Shown one piece after another: positions 35,751 through 44,531 of a stretch of DNA of 64,000 nt (positions are counted from its first letter, which is position 1; every line of letters begins with the position of its first letter). The notes under the pieces are model-generated. The model saw only the letters and a list, made by a program, of their open reading frames with translations. It did no database searches and was not told the origin of the DNA. The DNA comes from JBBROS01 sp965213855 (GTDB lineage Bacteria > Pseudomonadota > Alphaproteobacteria > Acetobacterales > Acetobacteraceae): positions 1,054,001 through 1,118,000 of the forward strand of contig CBDCAA010000008.1 in assembly GCA_965213855.1 (NCBI GenBank), read 5' to 3'. Position numbers and translations under genes: made by a program.

Positions 35751-36497
35751 TCACGGTCCCGCCGACACCTCGCCGGAGATCACCGCACGCAGCCCGTCCG
35801 CGGTCGCCAACACCAGGCTCCCATCATCGCCCAACCCATGAAACAGCCCGGCGATGCGCCCGCTGCCCTCGCCCGCGGTCAGCGCCTCGCCCGCCCGGTG
35901 CCCCGCCCGCAGCCATGCAGACCGGACCGGCGCGAAGCGTTCCGCCTCATACCGGTTTCGCCAATGCAAAAGGCGCGTCAGCAGCACGCGGGCAAACGCC
36001 TCCGCATCCGGCGCCGGCGCGACGTCGGCCAGGCAAGCCACCGCCCGCCCCAGGCCGCGCGGCGCATGGGCCAGGTTCACGCCAATGCCGATCACGAGCC
36101 ACCCGTCTGCGAGATCGAGCAGGATGCCCGCCAGCTTGCCCCTGTCCAGCAGCACGTCATTCGGCCACTTGAGCCGCAGCCGCCCCTCAACCGGCACGTA
36201 CTGCGCCGTCGCTTCGTGCACCGCTACCGCGGCCAGGATCGACCAGTGGCCTGGCGCCAGAAGCGGCCCCGCTTCCAAGCGCAGCAAGACCGACAGATGC
36301 AGGTTGCCCTCGCCGGACGCCCATTTCCGCCCCATCCGCCCCCGCCCCGCCGTCTGCCGCCGGGCCAGCAGGGCCTGCTCGGCGCACCCGGGCACGGCCG
36401 CTCGCGACGCGAGCACCGCGGACGTTGAACCTATCTCATCGACGATCGTCAGTGGGATCGGGCCCGGCCCGTTCGGCGTCCGCGCGTCAGGACGCAA
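35751..36497 (-). CDS. birA: Biotin-[acetyl-CoA carboxylase] ligase
   Basis: Attaches biotin to the carrier domain of acetyl-CoA carboxylase and other carboxylases. 248 aa, class I type without the DNA-binding helix-turn-helix, so it should not repress biotin genes. Motifs: ARRQTAGRGRMGRKWAS (biotinyl-5'-AMP binding), LRLKWPNDVLL, GKLAGILLD and IGIGVNLAH. The start is a TTG at 36497, which overlaps the upstream gene by 11 bp; no ATG occurs before the first conserved block. Confidence 0.9.
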   Translation of the reverse strand: MRPDARTPNGPGPIPLTIVDEIGSTSAVLASRAAVPGCAEQALLARRQTAGRGRMGRKWASGEGNLHLSVLLRLEAGPLLAPGHWSILAAVAVHEATAQYVPVEGRLRLKWPNDVLLDRGKLAGILLDLADGWLVIGIGVNLAHAPRGLGRAVACLADVAPAPDAEAFARVLLTRLLHWRNRYEAERFAPVRSAWLRAGHRAGEALTAGEGSGRIAGLFHGLGDDGSLVLATADGLRAVISGEVSAGP

Positions 36498-37185
36498 CGG
36501 CGGCCGGCCCGGGCACGGATGGCTGGCCCAGATAGGCGCGCAGCGCGTTCGCCAGCGCCGCCCCCTTCTCCTCGACCTCCCTGACCTCGAGCACGATCCC
36601 GGTCGCCATGCCCGTCGCCGCTTCCAACGGCCAGTGGTCGTACGTGCCGCTCTCCGCGGCCTTGATCCGGTCCATCACCAGGTGCAGCAACCCGTAGAAG
36701 TACACCACCTGCTGCGAAAGCCCGTTCTCCAGCTGGCCGATCCCGGTCCCGAGCGTCTCGTAGACCGGCGAGTAATCGGACCCGACGCTCAGCGAGCCGC
36801 CGAAGTTTACCGCCGTGTGCGCCACCATCCACGCGCGCATGTCCTCGTACCAACCTGCGACCCGGCGGTTCCTGAGCAGCACCATGATGGTCTCCACCTC
36901 GCCCAGCAGCGCGCCGGCCACCTGAGCCCGCTGCGCTTTCGCCGCCGCAGCCGCGTGCTCGTCCTCGCGCGTGTTCTTGGCGGACTCCGCGACGCGCTGC
37001 GCCGTAAGCTGCTCGTGCAGGTTGCTGAACCCGATCACCGCGGCCCCCAGCGCGATCGTGCCGCCGAGCAGTTGCTGGAAGTCCTTCAAACGGTCGCGCC
37101 AGTCCTGCGGAATGAGCAACAGCGCGATCGCCACCGCGACCGGCGCGATCGCGCCCTTCAGATACGTCCCGAACACCCCGCGCAT
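36487..37185 (-). CDS. Unknown membrane-anchored protein
   Basis: Not recognised. 232 aa. Two hydrophobic segments near the N-terminus (AIAPVAVAIALLLIP and GGTIALGAAVIGFSNL), then an Ala/Glu-rich helical stretch (AESAKNTREDEHAAAAAKAQ) and a helical cytoplasmic or periplasmic domain (GQLENGLSQQVVYFYGLLHL). The ATG at 37185 has AGGAGG directly upstream. It overlaps birA by 11 bp. Similar in layout to other anonymous alphaproteobacterial membrane proteins of about this size. Confidence 0.6.
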   Translation of the reverse strand: MRGVFGTYLKGAIAPVAVAIALLLIPQDWRDRLKDFQQLLGGTIALGAAVIGFSNLHEQLTAQRVAESAKNTREDEHAAAAAKAQRAQVAGALLGEVETIMVLLRNRRVAGWYEDMRAWMVAHTAVNFGGSLSVGSDYSPVYETLGTGIGQLENGLSQQVVYFYGLLHLVMDRIKAAESGTYDHWPLEAATGMATGIVLEVREVEEKGAALANALRAYLGQPSVPGPAAVAS

Positions 37186-37245
37186 GCCCCCTCCTGCTCG
37201 CACCTTGATGCTGACGTTACGACATCGGACGCGTGTGAGACAGGC

Positions 37246-37320
<75 letters not shown>

Positions 37321-37460
37321 CCGGACGCAAGCCAGGCCGTATACAGAACCAACCCCGTCCCCGCAACCAGGCGCCCGCCTGATCGCGGCGTGCCGCTCAT
37401 TGCTCCGGCCGCCGTCCGGTGCCACACGCCATTCCGGCGTTTGCAGCATCAGGAGTCAGA

Positions 37461-38912
37461 TTGGCCGTCGAGGGGTTTCGGACGAAACTGATCGCAGCCG
37501 CCGGATGGTCTGCCGCCATGAAGGTCGCGTTCCAGCTCGTCTCCTGGGCGATGACGCTCGCCGTCATCCGCGTGCTCTCGCCCGGCGATTACGGCCTCAT
37601 GGCGATCGCCCAGGTGTTTGCCACCTTCATCCTGGTTTTCTCCAGCCTCGGCCTCGGCGACGCCCTCATCCAGCGCCAGGACATCAGCCCCACGCTGCTC
37701 GCGAACGTCTTCGGGACGCTGATCCTGATGGGCCTCGCCCTCGCAGCCGGCCTCTCGCTTGCCGCCTACCCCATCGCCGCCTGGTATGGCGACCCCCGCC
37801 TCATCCCGCTGATCCAGCTCTCGAGCCTCGGCTTCCTGTTCAACGCCTTTTCCACCCTGCCTCGCACGCTGCTCACGAAGCAGATGCGCGTCCGTCCCGT
37901 CTTCGTCGCCGAACTCTCCGCCGGCCTGCTTGGCGCCCTCGCCACCACCGCCCTCGCCTTCACCGGCCACGGCGTCTGGTCGCTCGCCCTCGGCGCGCTC
38001 GCCGGGCAGGCCGCACGGCAGGCCGCCCTCGCCTGGGTCGCGGCCGACCTCTACGTCTGGCCCCGGTTCGACGTCGCCGCCGTCCGCCCACTGCTTGGCT
38101 TCGGCGCCTACGCCACCCTAGAATGGCTCGCCTTTACCGTCATGACCTCGGCCGACGTGCTCATCGTCGGCCGCCTGCTCGGCCCGGCCGACCTCGGCGC
38201 CTACACCGTCGTGCTCAACTTCGCCGCCCTGCCGCTCAACAAGATCGCGCCCATCATCAACTCCATCGCTTTCCCCGCCTTTGCCATGGTCCAGGCCGAC
38301 CGCGCCGAGGCCCGCTACTACGTGCTGAAGGGTCTCCGCCTGTTCGCCATGCTGATCGTCCCGGTGTTCTTCGGGATCGGCGCCGTCGCGCCCGAACTCG
38401 TCGAACTCGTCTTCGGCCCGGCCTGGGACGCTGCCCGCCCCCTGCTGCCGATCCTCTCCGGCGCACTCACCTTCCGCGCCCTGCTGATCCTGGTGCCGAA
38501 TTACCTGCAGGGCATCGGCGACGGGAAGGCCGCGTTCTGGTGCACGGCGGCCGGCGCCGTCACCTTCCCGCCCGCCGTGCTCGTCGGCTGTCATTGGGGC
38601 CTCGCCGGCGCCTGCTGGGCCTGGCTCGCCTGCTACCCGGCCGTGTTCGCAGCCGGGGCCTTCATCGCGGCCCGCCGCGGCGGCTTCGCGTTCGGCGCCG
38701 TCGCCTTCGCCCCGTTGCGCCCCATCGGCGCCGGGCTGGTGATGGTCGCCGCGGTCCTGCTGCTCCGCGCCATGCTGCCCGCCACCCTCTCCGACGCCGC
38801 CCGCCTTGCCTGCCTCTCCGCCGTGGGGGCCGCCACCTACGCCGCCACCCTCGCCCTCGCCTTCCCGCCCCTCGTCGCCGAACTCCGCTCCCTCCTCCGC
38901 CGCCCCGCCTGA
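37461..38912 (+). CDS. Polysaccharide flippase (Wzx/oligosaccharide exporter family)
   Basis: About 483 aa, polytopic (around 12-14 hydrophobic segments), of the MOP/PST exporter superfamily that flips undecaprenyl-linked sugars across the inner membrane. Diagnostic segments near the N-terminus: LAVIRVLSPGDYGLMAIAQV and LGLGDALIQRQDISP; then LDLL-type repeats through the helices and LILVPNYLQGIGDG late. I propose the TTG at 37461 with AGGAG five bases upstream; a GTG at 37419 gives a 14-residue longer form. The gene stands alone downstream of a divergent tRNA-Thr. Confidence 0.85.
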   Translation: MAVEGFRTKLIAAAGWSAAMKVAFQLVSWAMTLAVIRVLSPGDYGLMAIAQVFATFILVFSSLGLGDALIQRQDISPTLLANVFGTLILMGLALAAGLSLAAYPIAAWYGDPRLIPLIQLSSLGFLFNAFSTLPRTLLTKQMRVRPVFVAELSAGLLGALATTALAFTGHGVWSLALGALAGQAARQAALAWVAADLYVWPRFDVAAVRPLLGFGAYATLEWLAFTVMTSADVLIVGRLLGPADLGAYTVVLNFAALPLNKIAPIINSIAFPAFAMVQADRAEARYYVLKGLRLFAMLIVPVFFGIGAVAPELVELVFGPAWDAARPLLPILSGALTFRALLILVPNYLQGIGDGKAAFWCTAAGAVTFPPAVLVGCHWGLAGACWAWLACYPAVFAAGAFIAARRGGFAFGAVAFAPLRPIGAGLVMVAAVLLLRAMLPATLSDAARLACLSAVGAATYAATLALAFPPLVAELRSLLRRPA

Positions 38913-39079
38913 CCCCGTAAGATCGCCTCGACGCCAGTCATCGCGAGCGGCCGCATCAGGAACAGAAGCTTCGCGCCCAACGCCACGGGTGCGAGGGCCA
39001 GAAATAGATCAATGTCGGGAATGGCTGTGCGAGTTCTCGCATGTTCTTTCCCTGGTGTGTGATGGCCGGCGACACCCGC

Positions 39080-39922
39080 CTATCCTGGCCCGCCGTCGTC
39101 CTCGAACAGCACCGTCCGCAGCGCGTCCCAGCTCGTCCGGTCCGGCGCGCAGATCATCCCGCCCGCCAACACCGCCGGCGCATACGGCCCCCCGTCCAGC
39201 ATCGCGGCAAAGCCGCCCGCCTCCTGGTGCAGCAGCACGCCTGCCGCATGGTCCCACGGCAGCAGCCGGTTATAGACGGAGTAGTGGCAATGCCCGCCCG
39301 CCATCAGCCGGTACTGGTGCGCCGCACACCGGTAGTCCCACGCTGCGCCCAGCCGCGTCAGCCGCCCGCATACCCGGCTGCGCCGCGGCTCCGGCATATA
39401 GCGCCACGACACGCTGCCCGCCATCTGCGCCACCGGGACCGGGTCCGCAACGCGCAACCCGATGCGCGAGCCATCCGGCTGCTCCATCCACGCACCCTGC
39501 CCGAGCAGGGCCAGCGCGGAATCGTCGCCGACCGGGTCATGGATCACCGCGCCGACCGTCCGCCCCGCCTCGACGACCGCCACCATCACCCCGAACAGCG
39601 GCAGCCCGGCCGCATAGTTGCTTGTCCCGTCGATCGGGTCCAGCACGAAGCACCGCGCCGCCGTGCCCACCTGGTCGAGCAGCGCCGGGTCGCGCGTCGC
39701 CGCCTCCTCGCCCACTACCGCGCAGCCCGGGAACAGCCGCGACAGCCCGGTCGACAGCCGCGCCTCCGCCGCCTCGTCGGCGACCGTGACCAGGTCCATC
39801 GGGCCGGACTTCGTTGACACGTCGGCGGCGCCCAGCTTTCGGAAGCGCGGCATGATCTCCGTCCGCGCCACCGCCCGCATCAACTGCAGCACCTCGGCGA
39901 GCTCGTCGGCAGAGAAGCTCAA
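39080..39922 (-). CDS. Inositol monophosphatase-family phosphatase
   Basis: 280 aa, Mg-dependent sugar-phosphate phosphatase of the IMPase family (inositol monophosphatase, histidinol phosphatase or 3',5'-bisphosphate nucleotidase cannot be told apart). Metal-binding motifs: MDLVTVADEAAE, CAVVGEEAAT, FVLDPIDGTSNYAAGLPLFGV and LPWDHAAGVLLHQEAGG. The start is uncertain; no ATG precedes the first conserved helix, and I use a TTG at 39922. It follows hflX by 43 bp on the same strand. Confidence 0.85.
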   Translation of the reverse strand: MSFSADELAEVLQLMRAVARTEIMPRFRKLGAADVSTKSGPMDLVTVADEAAEARLSTGLSRLFPGCAVVGEEAATRDPALLDQVGTAARCFVLDPIDGTSNYAAGLPLFGVMVAVVEAGRTVGAVIHDPVGDDSALALLGQGAWMEQPDGSRIGLRVADPVPVAQMAGSVSWRYMPEPRRSRVCGRLTRLGAAWDYRCAAHQYRLMAGGHCHYSVYNRLLPWDHAAGVLLHQEAGGFAAMLDGGPYAPAVLAGGMICAPDRTSWDALRTVLFEDDGGPG

Positions 39923-39965
39923 AGTCCGTCTCGCAACGCGCTGCAGTGACTGGGCAGACAGACGT

Positions 39966-41342
39966 TCACGCCTCGCGCTCGAACCGCGCCCGGTTCGCGG
40001 GCAGCATCCGCACCCGCACATGCAGCCCGTCGTCCTCGTCCGCCCGGTCCAGCACCTCGCCGTGCTCATACAGCCACGCCAGCCGCGCCCCGTCCGACAA
40101 CGGCAGAACGTAGTCCGCGACCTCCATCCCGGCCGAGATCTGCCGGTCGATCGCCGCCTGCAGGCCTGCCAGCCCATCGCCGGTGATCGCCGACACGGCC
40201 ACGCACCCTTCCCGCGCCGGCACCTGCGCCGGGCCGCCCAGCAGGTCGGCCTTGTTCAGCACCTCGATCGTACGCGCCCGCCAGGCCTCATCCAGCGTCC
40301 CGTCCTTCACCATGCCATCCAGCACGGCCACCACGTCCGCCCGCTGCGCCGCGCTATCCGGGTGCGCCACGTCGCGCACGTGCAGGATGACGTCCGCCTC
40401 CGCCACCTCCTCCAGCGTCGCGCGGAACGCGGCGACCAGCTCGGTCGGCAGATCGCTGATGAAGCCGACCGTGTCGGACAGGATCACCCGCCGGCCGGAC
40501 GGAAGATCGAGCCCGCGCATGGTCGGGTCCAGCGTCGCGAACAGCTGGTCCTCCGCGTGCACCGTCGCCCCCGTCAGGGCGTTGAACAGCGTGGACTTGC
40601 CCGCGTTGGTGTAGCCGACCAGCGCCACGATCGGGTAAGGCACCCGGCTGCGTGCGGAGCGATGCAGCCCGCGCGTCCGCCGTACCTGATCCAGCTCCTT
40701 CTTCAGCCGCACGATCCGGTCGCCGATCAGCCGCCGGTCCGCCTCGATCTGCGTCTCGCCGGGGCCACCCAGGAACCCGAACCCGCCGCGCTGCCGCTCC
40801 AGGTGGGTCCAGGACCGCACCAGCCGGCTGCGCTGGTAGTCGAGGTGCGCGAGCTCGACCTGCAGGATGCCCTCCCGCGTCCGCGCCCGCTCGCCGAAGA
40901 TGTCCAGGATCAGTCCCGTCCGGTCGATAACCTTGCACGCCCACGCCCGCTCCAGGTTGCGCTGCTGCACCGGGCTCAGCTGCGCGTCCACCACCGCGAC
41001 TTCCACGTGCCCGGCCATGATCGCCTGCTTGACGGTCTCGACCTGGCCCTCCCCCATCAGGGTCGCAGGCTTCCGGTGGCGCAGCGGCAGGATGGTCGTG
41101 TGCACCGGAACGAGCCCGATCGAGGCGGCTAGCCCGACCGCCTCGGCCAGTTGCGCTTCGGCCGCGCGTGACGCGTCCTGCTGCCGCGGCTTCTCCCACG
41201 GCAGGATGACGGCCGCACGCGTGGGCGCGGCCGTCTCCCGCCGGTAGTCGGAACGCTGGGCTTCGTCAGGCGGCTGCAGCAGGAACGGCCTCCGGTATGG
41301 CGCCTTCGACCTTCGATGGGTCGAACAGCATGATCGGTGCAC
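39966..41342 (-). CDS. hflX: GTPase HflX
   Basis: Ribosome-associated GTPase acting in ribosome rescue/splitting under stress. 458 aa. N-terminal HflX domain with LRHRKPATLMGEGQVE and VIDRTGLILDIFGERARTRE and GGFGFLGGPGETQIEADRR; G domain with P-loop VGYTNAGKSTLFNALT, switch I/II ATLDPTMRGL and SDTVGFISDLP, NKADLL, and a Rossmann-like C-terminus. The only canonical start in frame is the ATG at 41342, inside hfq; a CTG near 41280 would give a shorter N-terminus. True start unclear. Confidence 0.9.
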   Translation of the reverse strand: MHRSCCSTHRRSKAPYRRPFLLQPPDEAQRSDYRRETAAPTRAAVILPWEKPRQQDASRAAEAQLAEAVGLAASIGLVPVHTTILPLRHRKPATLMGEGQVETVKQAIMAGHVEVAVVDAQLSPVQQRNLERAWACKVIDRTGLILDIFGERARTREGILQVELAHLDYQRSRLVRSWTHLERQRGGFGFLGGPGETQIEADRRLIGDRIVRLKKELDQVRRTRGLHRSARSRVPYPIVALVGYTNAGKSTLFNALTGATVHAEDQLFATLDPTMRGLDLPSGRRVILSDTVGFISDLPTELVAAFRATLEEVAEADVILHVRDVAHPDSAAQRADVVAVLDGMVKDGTLDEAWRARTIEVLNKADLLGGPAQVPAREGCVAVSAITGDGLAGLQAAIDRQISAGMEVADYVLPLSDGARLAWLYEHGEVLDRADEDDGLHVRVRMLPANRARFEREA

Positions 41343-41541
41343 CGGGCATCACGGTGCTGATGGCGTGCTTGTAGACCAGCTGCGTATGCCCGTCGCGGCG
41401 CAGCAGCACGGAGAAGTTGTCGAACCAGGTAATGATGCCCTGGAGCTTTACACCATTGACCAGGAACACGGTCACGGGGGTTTTCGCCTTGCGGACATGG
41501 TTCAGGAACACGTCCTGCACGTTCTGGGTTTTCTCGGCCAC
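41266..41541 (-). CDS. hfq: RNA chaperone Hfq
   Basis: Hexameric Sm-like protein that pairs small RNAs with mRNAs. 91 aa. N-terminal NVQDVFLNHVRKAKTPVTVFLVNG is the classic Hfq start, Sm1 continues LQGIITWFDNFSVLLRRDG and Sm2 is YKHAISTVMP. The tail is short and Ala/Pro-rich. The GTG start at 41541 is set by homology; AGAGGG lies upstream. The hfq-hflX order is the common one. Confidence 0.95.
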   Translation of the reverse strand: MAEKTQNVQDVFLNHVRKAKTPVTVFLVNGVKLQGIITWFDNFSVLLRRDGHTQLVYKHAISTVMPGAPIMLFDPSKVEGAIPEAVPAAAA

Positions 41542-41651
41542 GTTGAGACCCTCTTGTTGTCCGCCGCCCTTGGGGCGTGCGGAGATTGACCCGCCTCCAA
41601 CGGACGGCAACGCGGAACCTAGCGAACGCCGTGCCAACGGCAAGGCAGGGC

Positions 41652-42200
41652 TTACGACACGGGCGGCGTCTCGCAGACCGAGGACGGCTCCCCCGGTCCC
41701 GGCAGCCGGACCGTAAAGGTTTCCGACACGAGCCGGCGGTCACCGTCGTAGAACGACAGCTCCCACGCGCCGGGCTGCATCTCCCACCAGTGGTCGAAGG
41801 TGAACCCGGCATAGAACCGCCCGTCATCGCCCGTCACCGGAAAGCTGTCGTCGTCGCTCGTCGCCCCGTCTGGCCGCCGCAGCAGCGGATGGTGCATCCG
41901 CGCCCGCAGCCGCGTCGGGAACACCTCGCCCGGCTGCAGCACGACGATGATCGTCGCCCCGAAACCCCGGCACAGCGCCGCGGTGATCTGCGTCGAGCCG
42001 TTCAGGAATTGCAGGTTCCGGATGGTCTGCGCCGGTGTCAGCCCAGTGCCAGGATCCTCCTGCGCCGCCTTCTCGCTCCGGTCCCCGGTCGTCTCGCCGG
42101 ACTGCAACACGATCGCCGCCGGCTGCGCCCGCACGGCCACGACCGGCATGGCCGGGCCGAGCAGCAGCCCGGCGAGCAACAACAGGCGGTGGCGCGTCAT
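41652..42200 (-). CDS. Secreted protein, DUF3859-like
   Basis: 182 aa with an N-terminal signal peptide (LLLLAGLLLGPAMPVVAVRAQ). The C-terminal half, with GRFYAGFTFDHWWEMQPGAWE and LSFYDGDRRLVSETFTV, resembles the DUF3859/beta-sandwich tail that several periplasmic proteins share. The N-terminal half is Thr/Gln-rich without a known motif. It lies between dat and hfq, in the same direction, which is not its usual position in relatives, so it may be a local insertion. Function unknown. Confidence 0.55.
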   Translation of the reverse strand: MTRHRLLLLAGLLLGPAMPVVAVRAQPAAIVLQSGETTGDRSEKAAQEDPGTGLTPAQTIRNLQFLNGSTQITAALCRGFGATIIVVLQPGEVFPTRLRARMHHPLLRRPDGATSDDDSFPVTGDDGRFYAGFTFDHWWEMQPGAWELSFYDGDRRLVSETFTVRLPGPGEPSSVCETPPVS

Positions 42201-42257
42201 GCGCGGACCCTACCGCGGACCACCCCGCCAGGGGAACAGGGCGACGGGACCGCCGCG

Positions 42258-43127
42258 TCAGGCCGCGTTGGCCAGCCCGCCCTGCACATGCCGCGCGAAC
42301 AGTGCGAACAGCCGCCGCGTCACCGGCCCCACATGCCCGTCCCCGACCGCCGACCCATCGAGGGCCACCACGGGTTTGACGAAGCTCGTCGCACTCGTGA
42401 TGAACGCCTCCTGCGCCGCCCGCGCTTCAGCCAGGCTGAACGACCGGTCCTCGAACGCGATCCCCTCGTCCCGCAACTGCTCGATCAGCGCCGCCCGGGT
42501 GCAGCCCGGCAAGATCAGGTTCGACAGCGGCGGGCAGCGCAGCACGCCCTCGGCGTCAACGATCCAGAAGCTCGTCGCGGCGCCCTCGGTCACCATGCCA
42601 GCGGCGTCCACCAGGATCGCCTCGCCTGCCCCCCGCTCCCGCGCCGCCTGCCGGGCCAGCACGTTCGGCAGCAGGTTCACCGACTTGATGTCCCGCCGCG
42701 CCCAGCGCTCGTCCGGATGGCTGATCACCGACATCGTCCAGCGGTCCACGTCCTTCGGATACGGGGCCGTCCGCCGGGCCGTCACCACCAGCGCGGGCGC
42801 CGTGCCCCGGCGCGGGAACACGTGGTCCCGCGGCGCCACCCCACGCGTGACCTGCATATACAGCAGCCCGTCCGACAGCCGGTTCCGCCGCGCCACCTCC
42901 GCCAGCACGACCTCCAGCGCCGCGCGCGCCATTGGCAGCGCGATCCGCACCTCCCGCAGCGACCGCTCCAACCGCGCGAAGTGCAGGTCCCAGTCGGTGA
43001 ACCGACTGCGATACAGGTGCACGACTTCATAGATGCCGTCCGCAAACTGGTAGCCGCGGTCCTCGACGTTCACCTGCGCCTCGGGCTGCGTCACATACGC
43101 CCCATTAACGTAGGCGATGCGGCTCAC
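42258..43127 (-). CDS. dat: D-amino-acid/branched-chain aminotransferase-fold enzyme
   Basis: Class IV PLP aminotransferase of 289 aa, likely D-amino-acid transaminase. Segments: YVNGAYVTQPEAQVNVEDRGYQFADGIYEV, LYMQVTRGVAPRDHVFPRRG, the PLP Lys in RRDIKSVNLLPNVLA (about residue 148), LVDAAGMVTEGAATSFWIV and LPGCTRAALIE. The GTG start overlaps the ntrX stop (GTGA). In many relatives this gene sits in this position after ntrX, suggesting a tie to nitrogen control or D-Glu/D-Ala supply. Confidence 0.88.
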   Translation of the reverse strand: MSRIAYVNGAYVTQPEAQVNVEDRGYQFADGIYEVVHLYRSRFTDWDLHFARLERSLREVRIALPMARAALEVVLAEVARRNRLSDGLLYMQVTRGVAPRDHVFPRRGTAPALVVTARRTAPYPKDVDRWTMSVISHPDERWARRDIKSVNLLPNVLARQAARERGAGEAILVDAAGMVTEGAATSFWIVDAEGVLRCPPLSNLILPGCTRAALIEQLRDEGIAFEDRSFSLAEARAAQEAFITSATSFVKPVVALDGSAVGDGHVGPVTRRLFALFARHVQGGLANAA

Positions 43128-44521
43128 GTCGGCACCCGGTCCTCGGAGTTCACGCCCAGCTGCTTCAGCTTACGGTGCAGCGCGCTGCGTTCCATGCCCA
43201 CGAACCCCGCCGTCCGGCTGATGTTGCCGCCGAACCGCAGCAACTGCGCCTGTAGATACTGCGTCTCGAACAGGTCCCGCGCCTCCCGCAGCGGCAGCGC
43301 CATCAGGTCCGCCGACGGGTCAGAACTCAGCAGCGCCGGCGCCCCCTGGCTGATCTCCGCCGGGAGCATTTCGGCGCGGATGAAGTCCTGCGGGCCCCCC
43401 GGTGCCATGATCAGCAGCCAGTCCATCAGGTTGCGCAGCTGCCGCACGTTGCCGGGCCAATCATAGGCCTGCAACGCCGTCAGCGCGTCCGTCGACAGCT
43501 CTCGCCCCGGCATGCCCGACGTCTCCGCCGACCGCTCGAGGAAGTGTCGCGCCAGCTCGGGCACGTCCTCGCGCCGCTCCTTCAACGACGGCATGCGGAT
43601 CGGCACCACCGCCAGCCGGTAATACAGGTCTTCCCGGAACCGCCCGGCCGCGATCTCGCTCTGCAGGTCCCGGTTGCTCGTTGCCAGCACCCGCACGTCC
43701 ACCTTCACCCGCTGCGACCCGCCGATTCGCTCGAATGTCTGGTCCTGCAGCGCCCGGACGATCTTTCCCTGCGTCTCCAGCGGCATGTCGGAGACCTCGT
43801 CCAGCAGCAGCGTCCCACCGTGCGCCCGCTCCAGCACGCCGGCCCGCCTTGGGCTCACGGCCGGGTCCGGCCCGACCTCGACGCCGAACAGCTCCTCCTC
43901 GAAACGCGTTGGGTTCAAGGTCGCGCAGTTGAGCGCCACGAACGGCCCTTCGGCCCGGCGCGACCGCTCGTGCACCATACGCGACGCCACCTCCTTGCCC
44001 GATCCGGCCGGCCCGCTGATCAGCACGCGCGACCCGGTGGGCGCCACCCGCTCGATCTGCTGCCGCAATCCCACGATCGCCGGGCTGGTCCCCGTCAGCT
44101 CGCTTTCGAACCCGGCCCGCAGCCGCAGCTCGGCGTTCTCGCGCGACAGCCGCGCCGCCTGCAGCGCGCGCCGCACGATCAACAGCAGCCGGTCGGACTT
44201 GAACGGCTTCTCGATGAAGTCGTAGGCGCCGTGCTGGATGGCCGTCACGGCCGTCTCGATCGTGCCGTGGCCGCTGATCATCACCACCGGGACATGCGGC
44301 TCCTCGGTGTGCATCGCGTTCAGGATGCCGAGCCCGTCGAGCTTGCTGCCCTGCAGCCACACGTCGAGGATCACCAGCGATGGCTTGCGATGCCGGAATG
44401 CGGCTACGGCGCCGTCACTGTCGGCAGCCTGGCGGACGGCGTAGCCCTCGTCCTCCAGCACGCCCTCGATCAGCATCCGGATGTCGGGTTCGTCATCGAC
44501 GATGAGGATGTCTTGAGCCAT
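43124..44521 (-). CDS. ntrX: Response regulator NtrX
   Basis: Partner of NtrY in the second nitrogen/redox two-component system. 465 aa: receiver (ILIVDDEPD, phospho-Asp in LVILDVWLQG), AAA+ domain with Walker A ISGPAGSGKEVASR and LLDEVSDMPLETQGK, and an Fis-type helix-turn-helix at the C-terminus (GNISRTAGFVGMERSALHRK). The sigma-54-contacting GAFTGA loop is missing, as known for NtrX, so direct sigma-54 activation is unlikely. The start is at 44521. It is 10 bp after ntrY. Confidence 0.92.
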   Translation of the reverse strand: MAQDILIVDDEPDIRMLIEGVLEDEGYAVRQAADSDGAVAAFRHRKPSLVILDVWLQGSKLDGLGILNAMHTEEPHVPVVMISGHGTIETAVTAIQHGAYDFIEKPFKSDRLLLIVRRALQAARLSRENAELRLRAGFESELTGTSPAIVGLRQQIERVAPTGSRVLISGPAGSGKEVASRMVHERSRRAEGPFVALNCATLNPTRFEEELFGVEVGPDPAVSPRRAGVLERAHGGTLLLDEVSDMPLETQGKIVRALQDQTFERIGGSQRVKVDVRVLATSNRDLQSEIAAGRFREDLYYRLAVVPIRMPSLKERREDVPELARHFLERSAETSGMPGRELSTDALTALQAYDWPGNVRQLRNLMDWLLIMAPGGPQDFIRAEMLPAEISQGAPALLSSDPSADLMALPLREARDLFETQYLQAQLLRFGGNISRTAGFVGMERSALHRKLKQLGVNSEDRVPT

Positions 44522-44531
44522 CGCCGCCTGT

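Noticed and set aside
37400..38920. Long Arg/Pro/His-rich frame overlapping the flippase gene
   Set aside because: Composition is that of a shifted frame of a membrane-protein gene; the other frame gives a clear flippase.
39009..39257. Short frame and possible protein remnant between the flippase and the phosphatase gene
   Set aside because: No similarity to a known family and it overlaps the phosphatase 3' end in another frame.
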